DNA of 64,000 nucleotides from Flavobacteriaceae bacterium (GTDB taxonomy: Bacteria; Bacteroidota; Bacteroidia; Flavobacteriales; Flavobacteriaceae). Below, piece after piece: positions 9,308 to 17,903 of the stretch (positions are counted from its first letter, which is position 1; every line of letters begins with the position of its first letter). Below the pieces are notes generated by a model. That model was not told the origin of the DNA. It saw only the letters and a program-made list of their open reading frames with translations, and ran no database searches. Made by a program: the position numbers and the translations under genes. Location of the stretch: the NCBI GenBank assembly GCA_002702745.1, contig PABM01000006.1, forward strand, positions 1 to 64,000. Direction: 5' to 3'.

Positions 9308-10447
9308 ATGAAATTTAACACTAAAACAATTCACGGAGGTCAAAAAATTGATCCTGCATTTAATTCGGTTATGCAGCCAATCTATCAAACATCTACTTAT
9401 GCTCAAAAAAGTCCTGGTGTTAACAAAGGTTTTGAATATTCGCGAACTCATAATCCAACAAGAACAGCTCTTCAAAATTCATTTGCTAGTCTTGAAAATG
9501 CAAAATATGGTATTGCATTTTCATCTGGTTTAGCAGCAATTGATGCAATTATAAAATTGCTCAGCCCCGGAGATGAAGTAATCAGCACAAATGATTTATA
9601 TGGCGGCACATTTCGTTTATTTACTAAGATTTTCGAAAAATATGGATTGAAATTTCATTTCACATCTTTACATAATGTTTCAGATGTAGAATCACTAATA
9701 AACGAAAAAACTAAGGTTATTTGGGCTGAAACGCCTACAAACCCAATGATAAATGTTTTTGATATTGAAGCACTTTCAAATATTAGTAAGCCTAAAAATT
9801 TATTATTGGTAGTTGATAATACTTTTGCATCTCCTTACTTGCAAAATCCTCTAACTTTAGGTGCTGATATAGTAATGCATTCAGCTACTAAATATTTAGC
9901 TGGTCATAGTGATGTTGTACTGGGCGCTTTAATGTTAAACAATGATAAAATTGCTGAAAAATTATACTTTATTCAAAATTCAAGTGGTGCAGTACCTGGA
10001 CCTCAAGATTGTTTTTTAACCTTGAGAGGAATTAAAACATTGCATGTGAGGATTCAGAGACATTGTGAAAATGCACATAAAGTTGCACATTTTTTAAATG
10101 ACCATAAAATGGTTGAGAAAGTATATTGGCCAGGCTTAGAATCTCATAAAAATCATGAAGTTGCAAAAAAACAAATGTCAGATTTTGGAGGAATGCTTTC
10201 TTTTAGAATTAAAGATTATAGCAAAGAACAAACTATAAAATTTCTAGAAAAACTTAACTTATTTACTTTAGCTGAATCTCTTGGAGGAGTTGAGTCATTG
10301 TGCGGGCATCCTGCAACTATGACTCACGCTAGTATACCAGCAGAAGAAAGGGAAAAATCTGGGGTTACAGATTCCTTAATTAGATTAAGTATTGGAATCG
10401 AGGATGTTGATGATTTAATTGATGATTTGAAAAATGCTTTTTTATAA
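9308..10447 (+). CDS. metB: PLP-dependent trans-sulfuration enzyme (cystathionine gamma-synthase type)
   Basis: A 379-residue Cys/Met-metabolism PLP enzyme of normal length. The cofactor-binding Lys195 lies in the Ser-Ala-Thr-Lys-Tyr-Leu-Ala-Gly-His signature. The Tyr-Ser-Arg-Thr-x-Asn-Pro-Thr motif near residue 44 and the C-terminal Glu-Ser-Leu-Gly-Gly-Val-Glu-Ser-Leu motif are present. Family members make or cleave cystathionine, or act on homocysteine or methionine. Gamma-synthase and gamma-lyase cannot be separated with certainty by eye, so the symbol is a best guess. It appears monocistronic. Confidence 0.82.
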   Translation: MKFNTKTIHGGQKIDPAFNSVMQPIYQTSTYAQKSPGVNKGFEYSRTHNPTRTALQNSFASLENAKYGIAFSSGLAAIDAIIKLLSPGDEVISTNDLYGGTFRLFTKIFEKYGLKFHFTSLHNVSDVESLINEKTKVIWAETPTNPMINVFDIEALSNISKPKNLLLVVDNTFASPYLQNPLTLGADIVMHSATKYLAGHSDVVLGALMLNNDKIAEKLYFIQNSSGAVPGPQDCFLTLRGIKTLHVRIQRHCENAHKVAHFLNDHKMVEKVYWPGLESHKNHEVAKKQMSDFGGMLSFRIKDYSKEQTIKFLEKLNLFTLAESLGGVESLCGHPATMTHASIPAEEREKSGVTDSLIRLSIGIEDVDDLIDDLKNAFL

Positions 10448-10523
10448 AATTGTTAATTATTCTATTTTTTTTTGGTAAAATAAAAATTTTAAATCCCTAA
10501 TTTTATTTAATATTTAATTTCGG

Positions 10524-10534
10524 CCTATTATAGG
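10524..10534. promoter_or_regulatory. Short palindrome upstream of gdhA
   Basis: CCTATTATAGG is a perfect 5-bp-arm inverted repeat around a central T, 18 bp before the gdhA ATG. It could be an operator or leader hairpin for a nitrogen-responsive gene; there is no other support. Confidence 0.25.
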
Positions 10535-10552
10535 TTAGGATAATTATCAATT

Positions 10553-11896
10553 ATGAAAAGAAAGATTGACGCTTTTTTAAACATTGTTCGAAAAAGAGAC
10601 GGACACCAACCAGAATTCATGCAGGCTGTTGAAGAAGTTGCAGAAACGGTCATTCCTTATATTATAGAAAATGATATTTACCATGGTAAAAATATTTTGA
10701 TGAGAATGTGTGAACCTGAAAGAGCTGTAGCATTTAGAGTTTCATGGGTCGATGATAAGGGAGAAATATGGGTAAACAGAGGTTATAGAATTCAGATGAA
10801 TTCAGCTATTGGGCCTTACAAAGGGGGATTAAGGTTCCACCCCTCCGTAAATATGAGTATTTTAAAATTTTTAGCTTTTGAACAAGTTTTCAAAAACAGT
10901 TTAACAACCCTACCAATGGGTGGTGGTAAAGGAGGTAGTGATTTTGATCCTAAGGGTAGAAGTGATAATGAGATAATGAGATTTTGTCAAGCATTTATGA
11001 CCGAACTGTATAGGCATATTGGACCAAATACTGATGTACCCGCTGGTGATATTGGAGTGGGTGGTAGAGAAATTGGTTACATGTATGGTCAATATAGGAA
11101 ACTTGCTAATGAATTTACGGGAGTTTTGACAGGTAAAGGTATTTCATGGGGAGGCTCTTTAATTAGACCAGAAGCAACTGGTTATGGTACGGTTTACTTT
11201 GTTCAGGATATGTTGGCTCAGAAAAATGATGGTATTAAGGGCAAAAAAGTAGTTATTTCAGGATCAGGAAATGTTGCCCAATATGCTGCTGAAAAAGTAT
11301 TAGATTTTGGCGGGAAAGTATTGACAATGTCTGATTCTTCTGGCTATATATACGATTCTTCAGGATTAGATGAGGAAAAATTAAAATTTATAATGTATCT
11401 AAAAAATATTAAACGAGGAAGAATCGGAGAATATGTGAAAAAATATCCTAAAGCTATTTTTAAAAAAGACAAGACCCCTTGGTCTGTAAAGTGTGATATA
11501 GCTTTGCCTTGCGCAACACAAAATGAATTGAACGGTAAAGATGCAAAAATATTAGTTGATAACGGATGTAAATGTGTTAGTGAAGGCGCAAATATGCCTT
11601 CCACCAAAGATGCAATTGAAGTTTTTCTTAAGGAAAAAATATTATTTGCACCAGGAAAAGCTGCAAACGCTGGTGGAGTAGCTACTTCAGGTTTAGAAAT
11701 GACTCAAAATTCCTTGAGATACAATTGGACACGTGAAGAGGTAGATCAAAAGCTTCGTGAAATAATGCTGAATATCCACAATTCATGTATTGAACATGGA
11801 AAGCAAAAAAATGGATATGTAAATTATGTTAAAGGAGCGAACATTGCCGGTTTTGTTAAAGTTGCTGATGCTATGCTAGCTCAAGGAGTAATCTGA
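10553..11896 (+). CDS. gdhA: NADP-type glutamate dehydrogenase (hexameric)
   Basis: A 447-residue enzyme that interconverts 2-oxoglutarate plus ammonia and glutamate. The substrate-binding segment Gly-Pro-Tyr-Lys-Gly-Gly-Leu-Arg-Phe-His-Pro (about residue 90) and catalytic Lys126 in Pro-Met-Gly-Gly-Gly-Lys-Gly-Gly are intact. The Rossmann motif Gly-Ser-Gly-Asn-Val-Ala is near residue 240. Length and motifs match the small hexameric class, usually NADP-dependent and biosynthetic. It stands alone between the trans-sulfuration gene and the PorZ-like gene. Confidence 0.96.
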   Translation: MKRKIDAFLNIVRKRDGHQPEFMQAVEEVAETVIPYIIENDIYHGKNILMRMCEPERAVAFRVSWVDDKGEIWVNRGYRIQMNSAIGPYKGGLRFHPSVNMSILKFLAFEQVFKNSLTTLPMGGGKGGSDFDPKGRSDNEIMRFCQAFMTELYRHIGPNTDVPAGDIGVGGREIGYMYGQYRKLANEFTGVLTGKGISWGGSLIRPEATGYGTVYFVQDMLAQKNDGIKGKKVVISGSGNVAQYAAEKVLDFGGKVLTMSDSSGYIYDSSGLDEEKLKFIMYLKNIKRGRIGEYVKKYPKAIFKKDKTPWSVKCDIALPCATQNELNGKDAKILVDNGCKCVSEGANMPSTKDAIEVFLKEKILFAPGKAANAGGVATSGLEMTQNSLRYNWTREEVDQKLREIMLNIHNSCIEHGKQKNGYVNYVKGANIAGFVKVADAMLAQGVI

Positions 11897-11915
11897 TTTT
11901 TTATTTTATATATAT

Positions 11916-11931
11916 TATACCGGTATATTTG
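11916..11931 (+). promoter_or_regulatory. Perfect palindrome overlapping a -7 box before the PorZ-like gene
   Basis: TATACCGGTATA (11916-11927) is a perfect 12-bp palindrome. Its right half is also the start of TATATTTG (11924-11931), an exact TAnnTTTG -7 box, 31 bp before the ATG at 11962. No good -33 element is visible. The overlap would let a dimeric regulator block polymerase, but this is inference. Confidence 0.4.
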
Positions 11932-11961
11932 TCGTTTATTAGATATAATTGCTAGTATCAT

Positions 11962-14337
11962 ATGTTAAAGACCAGGTTATTTTTATTTTTTTGTTTTACA
12001 GTATCCTTATTATATTCTCAACAAAACAAACTGTCAATTGAAACTAATTCATCGGCATATTCAGGTTGGCAAACATATTTTTCTTACAATTCAATTTCCT
12101 CAGCTGCTAACGCTGAAAATAAGATTTATTTTGCCTCCTATAACTCAATTTTTTCATATAATACTCTTGACTCTCAAATTGAAAAATTTGACACATTAAA
12201 TGGATTATCTGGAGCTGAAATTTCAGCTCTTTATCATTCTGAAAATAAGAATCTTATAGTGATAGGCTACAGAAGCGGATTTTTACAGATAATTAATTTG
12301 AATTCAAATACAATAATTAATATTTATGACATATTAAATAAACCTACAATTCCTGCTGATAAAAAAACAATAAATCACTTTTACGTGAATGGAGATGGAT
12401 TGTTAATTTCAACAGGCTATGGAATATCTGTCTATGATTTAAACGAATTTGAATTTGGAGACACCTATTATATAGGAGGTTTTGCTTCAATGCTAAATAT
12501 AAGTAGTACTATTGTTTACGAAAATTTTATATATGCATCAAGTCCAGATTTAGGAATTTTAAGAGCAAATATCGAATCTAATTTAATTGACTTTAACAGC
12601 TGGCAAACAACTTACACAGGGAATATAAATGAGTTATTGATAAATGAAAACAATATATTATTCTATGATAATTTTAATTTGATGAGCATAAAAAATGATG
12701 AAATAATCACTTTATTAACGTTAGAAAATCAAATAAAAAAAGTTAATAGTAATGACTCAAAAATCGTTATTATTTCTGAAGATAATTGTATAGTTTATAA
12801 TAATGATTTATCCCAAATATTAAATATTTTTGAATCTGAAACATATATGACAATCTTCAATGATGGAGTTGTAAAAAATAATAAAACATATATTGCAACT
12901 GAAGAAAAAGGTGTTTTAGTAATAGAAAATATTGGTAGTGATTTTTCCTATCTAAAGCCTGACGGACCGTTAGAAAATAATATATTTTCTGTAGAAACAT
13001 TGAATAATTATACCTGGGCTTCATTTGGGAATTATACAGAATATTTTAATCCACACCCTCTAAAAATTAGTGGTATTAGCAGTTATGATGAAAATTTAGA
13101 AAGTTGGTTAAATATTACTAAAGATTCCATTCCCAATCAAGCAGTAAATTTGAATAATATTGCTATAAACCCCTTTGATAATAATAATGTTTTTATAAGT
13201 TCATTTCATGGAGGATTAATTGAAATGGATAATTTTAATTTTACTGAATTTTATGATAATAATAATAGTGGATTAGAAAGCATTGCTACTTCTAATATTG
13301 AATATGTGAGTATTAGAATTTCTGATATTGAATTTGACGACAATGGTGATTTGTGGATTTTAAATTCCAAAGTTGACAATCCTTTAAAATCATTCAACCT
13401 TGAAAATTATAACTGGAATAGTTATGATTTTACCGAAATTATAAGTGACGGTTTTCAGGATGAACTTGGATTTAATGATATTGAGATAGATGATTATGGA
13501 AATAAATGGATTGCTAGTTTAAGATCTGGATTAATTGGATTTAGTAATGATTCGGGAAATATTAGACTTAGAAAAGTATTTAGTCAAGACCAATCTGATA
13601 TGCCATCATCATATGTAAAATCAATTGCTATTGATAATAACAATCATCTATGGATTGGAACAATCCAGGGTCTTAGAGTTTTATATAATACATCTAACTT
13701 TTTTGACGCCCCTGTTATTACAACTCAGAAGATTGTGATTTTAGAGGACGGTATTCCTAGAGAACTGCTAGAACAACAATATATTACAGATATTGAAGTA
13801 GATGGCGCAAACAATAAATGGGTTGGAACAATTGGTTCTGGTATATTTTATTTTTCACCTAATGGTCAACAAACAATTTATCACTTTACAAAGGAAAACT
13901 CACCACTTCCTTCAAATAATATTAATGATATTTCTATAAATCCTACCAACGGTAAGGTTTATTTTGCAACTGATCAAGGATTAGCAAGCTTTAATACTGG
14001 TGGCAGTTCAATTTCTGAAAACTTCTCAAATAGTTTTGTTTTCCCCAACCCAGTTAGACCACAATTTAGCATACAAAATGAAAAGATTAAAATTAAGGGT
14101 TTGACCGAAAATGTTAATATTAAGATTACTGATATTGCAGGAAATTTGGTAGCTGAAGCCCAATCCAATATTAATTCTAGATACAGAAATTTCAATTTAG
14201 AAATTGACGGTGGAACTGCATTTTGGAATGGTAAAAACTTGAGAAATCAAAATGTTGCTTCAGGTGTCTATATTATAATGCTTTCCGATTTGGAATCTTA
14301 TGAGACAAAAATTTTAAAACTAATGATAATTCGCTAA
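11962..14337 (+). CDS. porZ: PorZ-like T9SS protein: beta-propeller with C-terminal sorting domain
   Basis: A 791-residue exported protein: signal peptide at about 1-19, a long series of beta-propeller repeats of the two-component-regulator type with recurring Trp-Ile/Trp-Val-Gly-Thr blades, and a C-terminal domain from about 690. The Phe-Pro-Asn-Pro-Val motif starts that domain and it ends in an Ile-Leu-Lys-Leu-like T9SS sorting-domain finish. PorZ is a surface component of the type IX secretion attachment complex that handles A-LPS. The assignment rests on architecture plus location directly before recO, the usual flavobacterial place. Its stop overlaps the recO ATG by one base. Confidence 0.75.
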   Translation: MLKTRLFLFFCFTVSLLYSQQNKLSIETNSSAYSGWQTYFSYNSISSAANAENKIYFASYNSIFSYNTLDSQIEKFDTLNGLSGAEISALYHSENKNLIVIGYRSGFLQIINLNSNTIINIYDILNKPTIPADKKTINHFYVNGDGLLISTGYGISVYDLNEFEFGDTYYIGGFASMLNISSTIVYENFIYASSPDLGILRANIESNLIDFNSWQTTYTGNINELLINENNILFYDNFNLMSIKNDEIITLLTLENQIKKVNSNDSKIVIISEDNCIVYNNDLSQILNIFESETYMTIFNDGVVKNNKTYIATEEKGVLVIENIGSDFSYLKPDGPLENNIFSVETLNNYTWASFGNYTEYFNPHPLKISGISSYDENLESWLNITKDSIPNQAVNLNNIAINPFDNNNVFISSFHGGLIEMDNFNFTEFYDNNNSGLESIATSNIEYVSIRISDIEFDDNGDLWILNSKVDNPLKSFNLENYNWNSYDFTEIISDGFQDELGFNDIEIDDYGNKWIASLRSGLIGFSNDSGNIRLRKVFSQDQSDMPSSYVKSIAIDNNNHLWIGTIQGLRVLYNTSNFFDAPVITTQKIVILEDGIPRELLEQQYITDIEVDGANNKWVGTIGSGIFYFSPNGQQTIYHFTKENSPLPSNNINDISINPTNGKVYFATDQGLASFNTGGSSISENFSNSFVFPNPVRPQFSIQNEKIKIKGLTENVNIKITDIAGNLVAEAQSNINSRYRNFNLEIDGGTAFWNGKNLRNQNVASGVYIIMLSDLESYETKILKLMIIR

Positions 14338-15041
14338 TGATTATTTCTTCTAGTGCTATTGTTTTAAGTAAGCTTAAGTATAGAGACAATGATTTAATCG
14401 TAAAGTTATTGGTTCGGGATTTAGGCATTACCTCTTTTATCGTAAGGGGAGGTTCTAGAAAGAATAAAACTAATTACTTTCAACAACTCAACTTACTTGA
14501 AATTGAATTTGATTTTAACAGTAAAAGAAGCTTGCATTACTTTAAAGATTTTGAAAATAAATTTAGTCTCAGAACAATTCACACTGATTATAAAAAAATG
14601 GGTGTTATTATTTTTTTATCCGAGATTTTATCTAAAATTTTAGTTCATCAAGAAAAAGATTTTGAACTATTTACCTTTATTGAGAATTCGATTAAGTACT
14701 ATGATGATACTAAATTTAATTCTTCCTTTCATTTAGCTTTTTTAATTAAGTTATCTAGGTTTTTAGGGTTCTATCCTGAAACTGAAAACAAAGACTATAA
14801 ATTTTTTGATTTGCAACATGGTTGTTACACAAACACTGATGATTCAAAGTATCTTATTTCTCATGAAGAATTGGAGTGCTTTAATATGATTTTAGGCATA
14901 AATTTTGATGAACTTAATTCACTAATCATTAACTCTGTGCAAAGAAAAAATTTACTTGATAACATCATTCTGTATTACAAACTACACATTGAAAATTTTG
15001 TTTCTGTAAAGTCACTTGAAGTTCTCAGAAAATTATTTTGA
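14337..15041 (+). CDS. recO: DNA repair protein RecO
   Basis: A 234-residue protein with the N-terminal OB-fold start (Ala-Ile-Val-Leu-x-x-x-Lys-Tyr-x-Asp-x-Asp-x-Ile-Val, about 7-22) and an all-helical C-terminal half. RecO loads RecA onto SSB-coated single-stranded DNA together with RecR. No full four-Cys zinc site is visible, as is common in this phylum. It overlaps both neighbours, so translation is probably coupled across porZ, recO and the receptor gene. Confidence 0.9.
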   Translation: MIISSSAIVLSKLKYRDNDLIVKLLVRDLGITSFIVRGGSRKNKTNYFQQLNLLEIEFDFNSKRSLHYFKDFENKFSLRTIHTDYKKMGVIIFLSEILSKILVHQEKDFELFTFIENSIKYYDDTKFNSSFHLAFLIKLSRFLGFYPETENKDYKFFDLQHGCYTNTDDSKYLISHEELECFNMILGINFDELNSLIINSVQRKNLLDNIILYYKLHIENFVSVKSLEVLRKLF

Positions 15042-17446
15042 TTGTGAATAAGTTTTATCTTTTTTTAGTGTGGACAATTACAGGCTTCTCTCAGAGTCTA
15101 ACCATAATTGATGAAAATAATAAACCTTTAATTGGGGTATCAATATTCAGTGATTTTAGTAATTACGAGACAACAGATAAAAATGGATATGTAAGTCTTG
15201 ATAAATTTTTTAGTTCCGATACTTTAACGATAAAGCAATATGGATTCAAGGAAGAAAAACTCCCAAAGTCTAAACTAAAAAAGACGTTAATATTATTGTA
15301 TGACAATGAGTTGCTGGATGAAGTAGTAATCTCAGCTTCAAAATTTTCACAGAAGTTTAGAGAGGTCTCGAAAAAAGTAACTCAAATCAATAGCTCAATG
15401 ATTGAATTCACAAATCCAATGACAAGTGCAGATTTACTTGAGAAAGGGGGTTATGTATACATTCAAAAAAGTCAATTAGGTGGCGGAAGCCCAATTATAA
15501 GAGGTTTATCAACTAACAGGCTAGTTTTATCAGTTGACGGTGTAAGACTAAATAATGCAATATTTAGAAGCGGAAATATACATAACGTAATATCAATTTC
15601 TCCACTGAATATTGAAAACACTGAAGTTATTATGGGTTCAGCATCTGTTTTGTATGGTAGCGATGCCATAGGAGGAGTTATGAATTTTTACACAAAAAAA
15701 GGCAAGTTATCAAATGATTCAAGTCCAAATATTCAAATAAATATAAACTCTAGATATTCATCGGCTTCAAATGAAAAAATGTATCACTTTGATTTTAATT
15801 ATGGACGTCAAAAAATTGCTTTTTTATCAAGTTTTTCAAAATCTGAGTTTGGAAATTTAACCATGGGTAAAAACGGGCCATCAGATTATTTAAGGCTAAA
15901 TTATATTAATCAAAATTCAACAGGTGATGATATATTAGTAACTAACTCAAAACCAAGAGTTCAGAGAAATACAGCATACAGCCAAATTAACTTTATGCAA
16001 AAAGTTCTTTATGAGCCAAATCAAAATTTAAGTATTGATATAGGATTTCATTTTTCAAAAACTGGAAATATACCTAGATATGACAGGCTGATAAGGTCTA
16101 ATGAAAATCAAGGCCTTTATTATTCTGAGTGGTATTATGGACCACAGGAATGGCTATTGATAAACAGCCAATTGACCTTTATTTCAAAAGAAACTAAATT
16201 TTATGATGAATTAAAATTTGGCTCATCATATCAGAAATTCTCAGAAAGTAGAAACAGTAGAAGGTTTAGTGATGGTTTTCTAAAATCAAGAGAAGAGGAA
16301 TTGGATATATTTTCTTTTAATCTAGATTTTTATAAAAAAATATCAGAAAATTCTAATATTACATATGGGCTAGAGATGATAGAAAACAAGGTTGGTTCAT
16401 TTGCTAAAAGTATTAATATAAGTGATTTATCTGAAACCCCAATTTCAACAAGATATCCTAATAATTCATCTTTGAATTCTGTGGGACTGTACTTTAATTA
16501 CAAAACTAAACTTATTGAAGATGTATTTTTACAAAGTGGTGTAAGATATAGTTTAACAGAATTAAAATCAGATTTATCTCAAAATAATATTTTTTATGAT
16601 TTTATGTATGAAAATACAACTCTTGAAAATGGAGCATTCGTTGGAGGTATAGGACTAAGCTGGGTTAGAAATATTTATAATAATTGGAAGTTTAATATCA
16701 ATACAGCTTTTAGATCACCAAATATAGATGATCTTTCTAAGGTTTTTGATTCTGAACCTGGAAGTGTAGTTGTTCCTAACCCTGACTTAAAACCAGAAAG
16801 ATCTTTTGGGCTTGAGTTTGGAGGTTACTTTAGAACAAAGAATAATATTGAATTAGATTTTTCATCATACGTAACATATTTATATAATTCGTTTATAAGA
16901 GATGATTTTACATTGAATAATGGTGTGTCAGAAATAATTTATGACGGGGAACTATCCCAAATTCAAGCACTTCAAAACAGCTCAAAGTCTTTTATTTATG
17001 GATTTGAATTTGGGATAAACATGTTTTTAAATAAAAACTTTCGCATAAAATCTCAGCACAATTTAATTGCGGGATATGAGTTAAATAAATTACCTTTTGA
17101 AATGCCAGTTAGGCATATACCACCTAACTATGGTAATTTCCATTTTATTTATAATAATGGAAATATAACCATCGATTCATATATCAATTATAACTCTGAA
17201 ATTTCTTTTAACAAACTTGCTCAGTCTGAAAGGGCGAAATCTTATATGTATGCATTAGACGAAAATGGTAACCCATACTCGCCGTCATGGATGACATTTA
17301 ATGTTAGATCAAAATATTCTTTTTCCAAAATGCTAAATATCAATTTTACTGTTGAGAATATAACAAATAAATTGTATAGACCCTATTCATCAGGAATTTC
17401 AGCACCTGGTTTAAACTTTATTTTTTCTCTGAGCTATGCCTATTAG
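15038..17446 (+). CDS. TonB-dependent outer-membrane receptor with carboxypeptidase-regulatory-like N-domain
   Basis: About 800 residues: signal peptide, a carboxypeptidase-regulatory-like beta domain (about 18-95), a TonB plug at about 105-225 with the Gly-Ser-Ala-Ser-Val-Leu-Tyr-Gly-Ser-Asp-Ala-Ile-Gly-Gly motif, then a 22-strand type barrel ending in a C-terminal aromatic residue. The plug resembles the siderophore/heme receptor branch; the ligand is unknown. No ATG exists near the N-terminus. TTG at 15038 overlaps the recO stop, and GTG at 15044 is an equally good start directly before the signal peptide. Its 3' end overlaps recX by 11 bp. Confidence 0.88.
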   Translation: MIVNKFYLFLVWTITGFSQSLTIIDENNKPLIGVSIFSDFSNYETTDKNGYVSLDKFFSSDTLTIKQYGFKEEKLPKSKLKKTLILLYDNELLDEVVISASKFSQKFREVSKKVTQINSSMIEFTNPMTSADLLEKGGYVYIQKSQLGGGSPIIRGLSTNRLVLSVDGVRLNNAIFRSGNIHNVISISPLNIENTEVIMGSASVLYGSDAIGGVMNFYTKKGKLSNDSSPNIQININSRYSSASNEKMYHFDFNYGRQKIAFLSSFSKSEFGNLTMGKNGPSDYLRLNYINQNSTGDDILVTNSKPRVQRNTAYSQINFMQKVLYEPNQNLSIDIGFHFSKTGNIPRYDRLIRSNENQGLYYSEWYYGPQEWLLINSQLTFISKETKFYDELKFGSSYQKFSESRNSRRFSDGFLKSREEELDIFSFNLDFYKKISENSNITYGLEMIENKVGSFAKSINISDLSETPISTRYPNNSSLNSVGLYFNYKTKLIEDVFLQSGVRYSLTELKSDLSQNNIFYDFMYENTTLENGAFVGGIGLSWVRNIYNNWKFNINTAFRSPNIDDLSKVFDSEPGSVVVPNPDLKPERSFGLEFGGYFRTKNNIELDFSSYVTYLYNSFIRDDFTLNNGVSEIIYDGELSQIQALQNSSKSFIYGFEFGINMFLNKNFRIKSQHNLIAGYELNKLPFEMPVRHIPPNYGNFHFIYNNGNITIDSYINYNSEISFNKLAQSERAKSYMYALDENGNPYSPSWMTFNVRSKYSFSKMLNINFTVENITNKLYRPYSSGISAPGLNFIFSLSYAY

Positions 17447-17903
17447 TTTTACGGAAGATGATAAGATTATAATTGAAAAAATTCAATCTTATTGTCTTTA
17501 TCAAGAGAGGTGCGTTAAGGAAGTAAAAAATAAATTATTTTCGTTGAAAACAAGCTCAAAATCTACCAATGATATTATAGAATATTTGATTCATAATGAT
17601 TATTTAAATCAAGAAAGATATATTAAGATGTTTATCCAAGGAAAGATTAGAATAAAAAAATGGGGAAGAATTAAGTTGAAGTATGAGTTGAGATTAAAAG
17701 GTATTGATATAAAGACAATTAATGAACATATTAATCAAATTAAAGAAGAGGATTACATAAACTATTTCAATGAATTTTCGACAAACAAGATTAAATTTTT
17801 AAAAGGGTCAATGGATCAAAAGAAAAGATCATTTATAAATTATTTCACATATAGAGGTTGGGAAAACAGCCTTATTTATGAAAAACTAAAAGATGTAAAT
17901 TAA
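17436..17903 (+). CDS. recX: RecX family regulatory protein
   Basis: A 155-residue basic helical protein with the RecX three-helix repeats. Motifs seen are an Ile-Gln-Ser-Tyr-Cys-x-Tyr-Gln-Glu-Arg start, an Asp-Tyr-Leu-Asn-Gln-Glu-Arg-Tyr segment, and Lys-Trp-Gly-Arg-x-Lys-Leu-x-x-Glu-Leu-Arg. RecX proteins bind RecA filaments and modulate strand exchange. It overlaps the receptor gene by 11 bp, so recO and recX flank a receptor in one transcription unit. It converges on the next receptor with a 4-bp stop overlap. Confidence 0.87.
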   Translation: MPISFTEDDKIIIEKIQSYCLYQERCVKEVKNKLFSLKTSSKSTNDIIEYLIHNDYLNQERYIKMFIQGKIRIKKWGRIKLKYELRLKGIDIKTINEHINQIKEEDYINYFNEFSTNKIKFLKGSMDQKKRSFINYFTYRGWENSLIYEKLKDVN

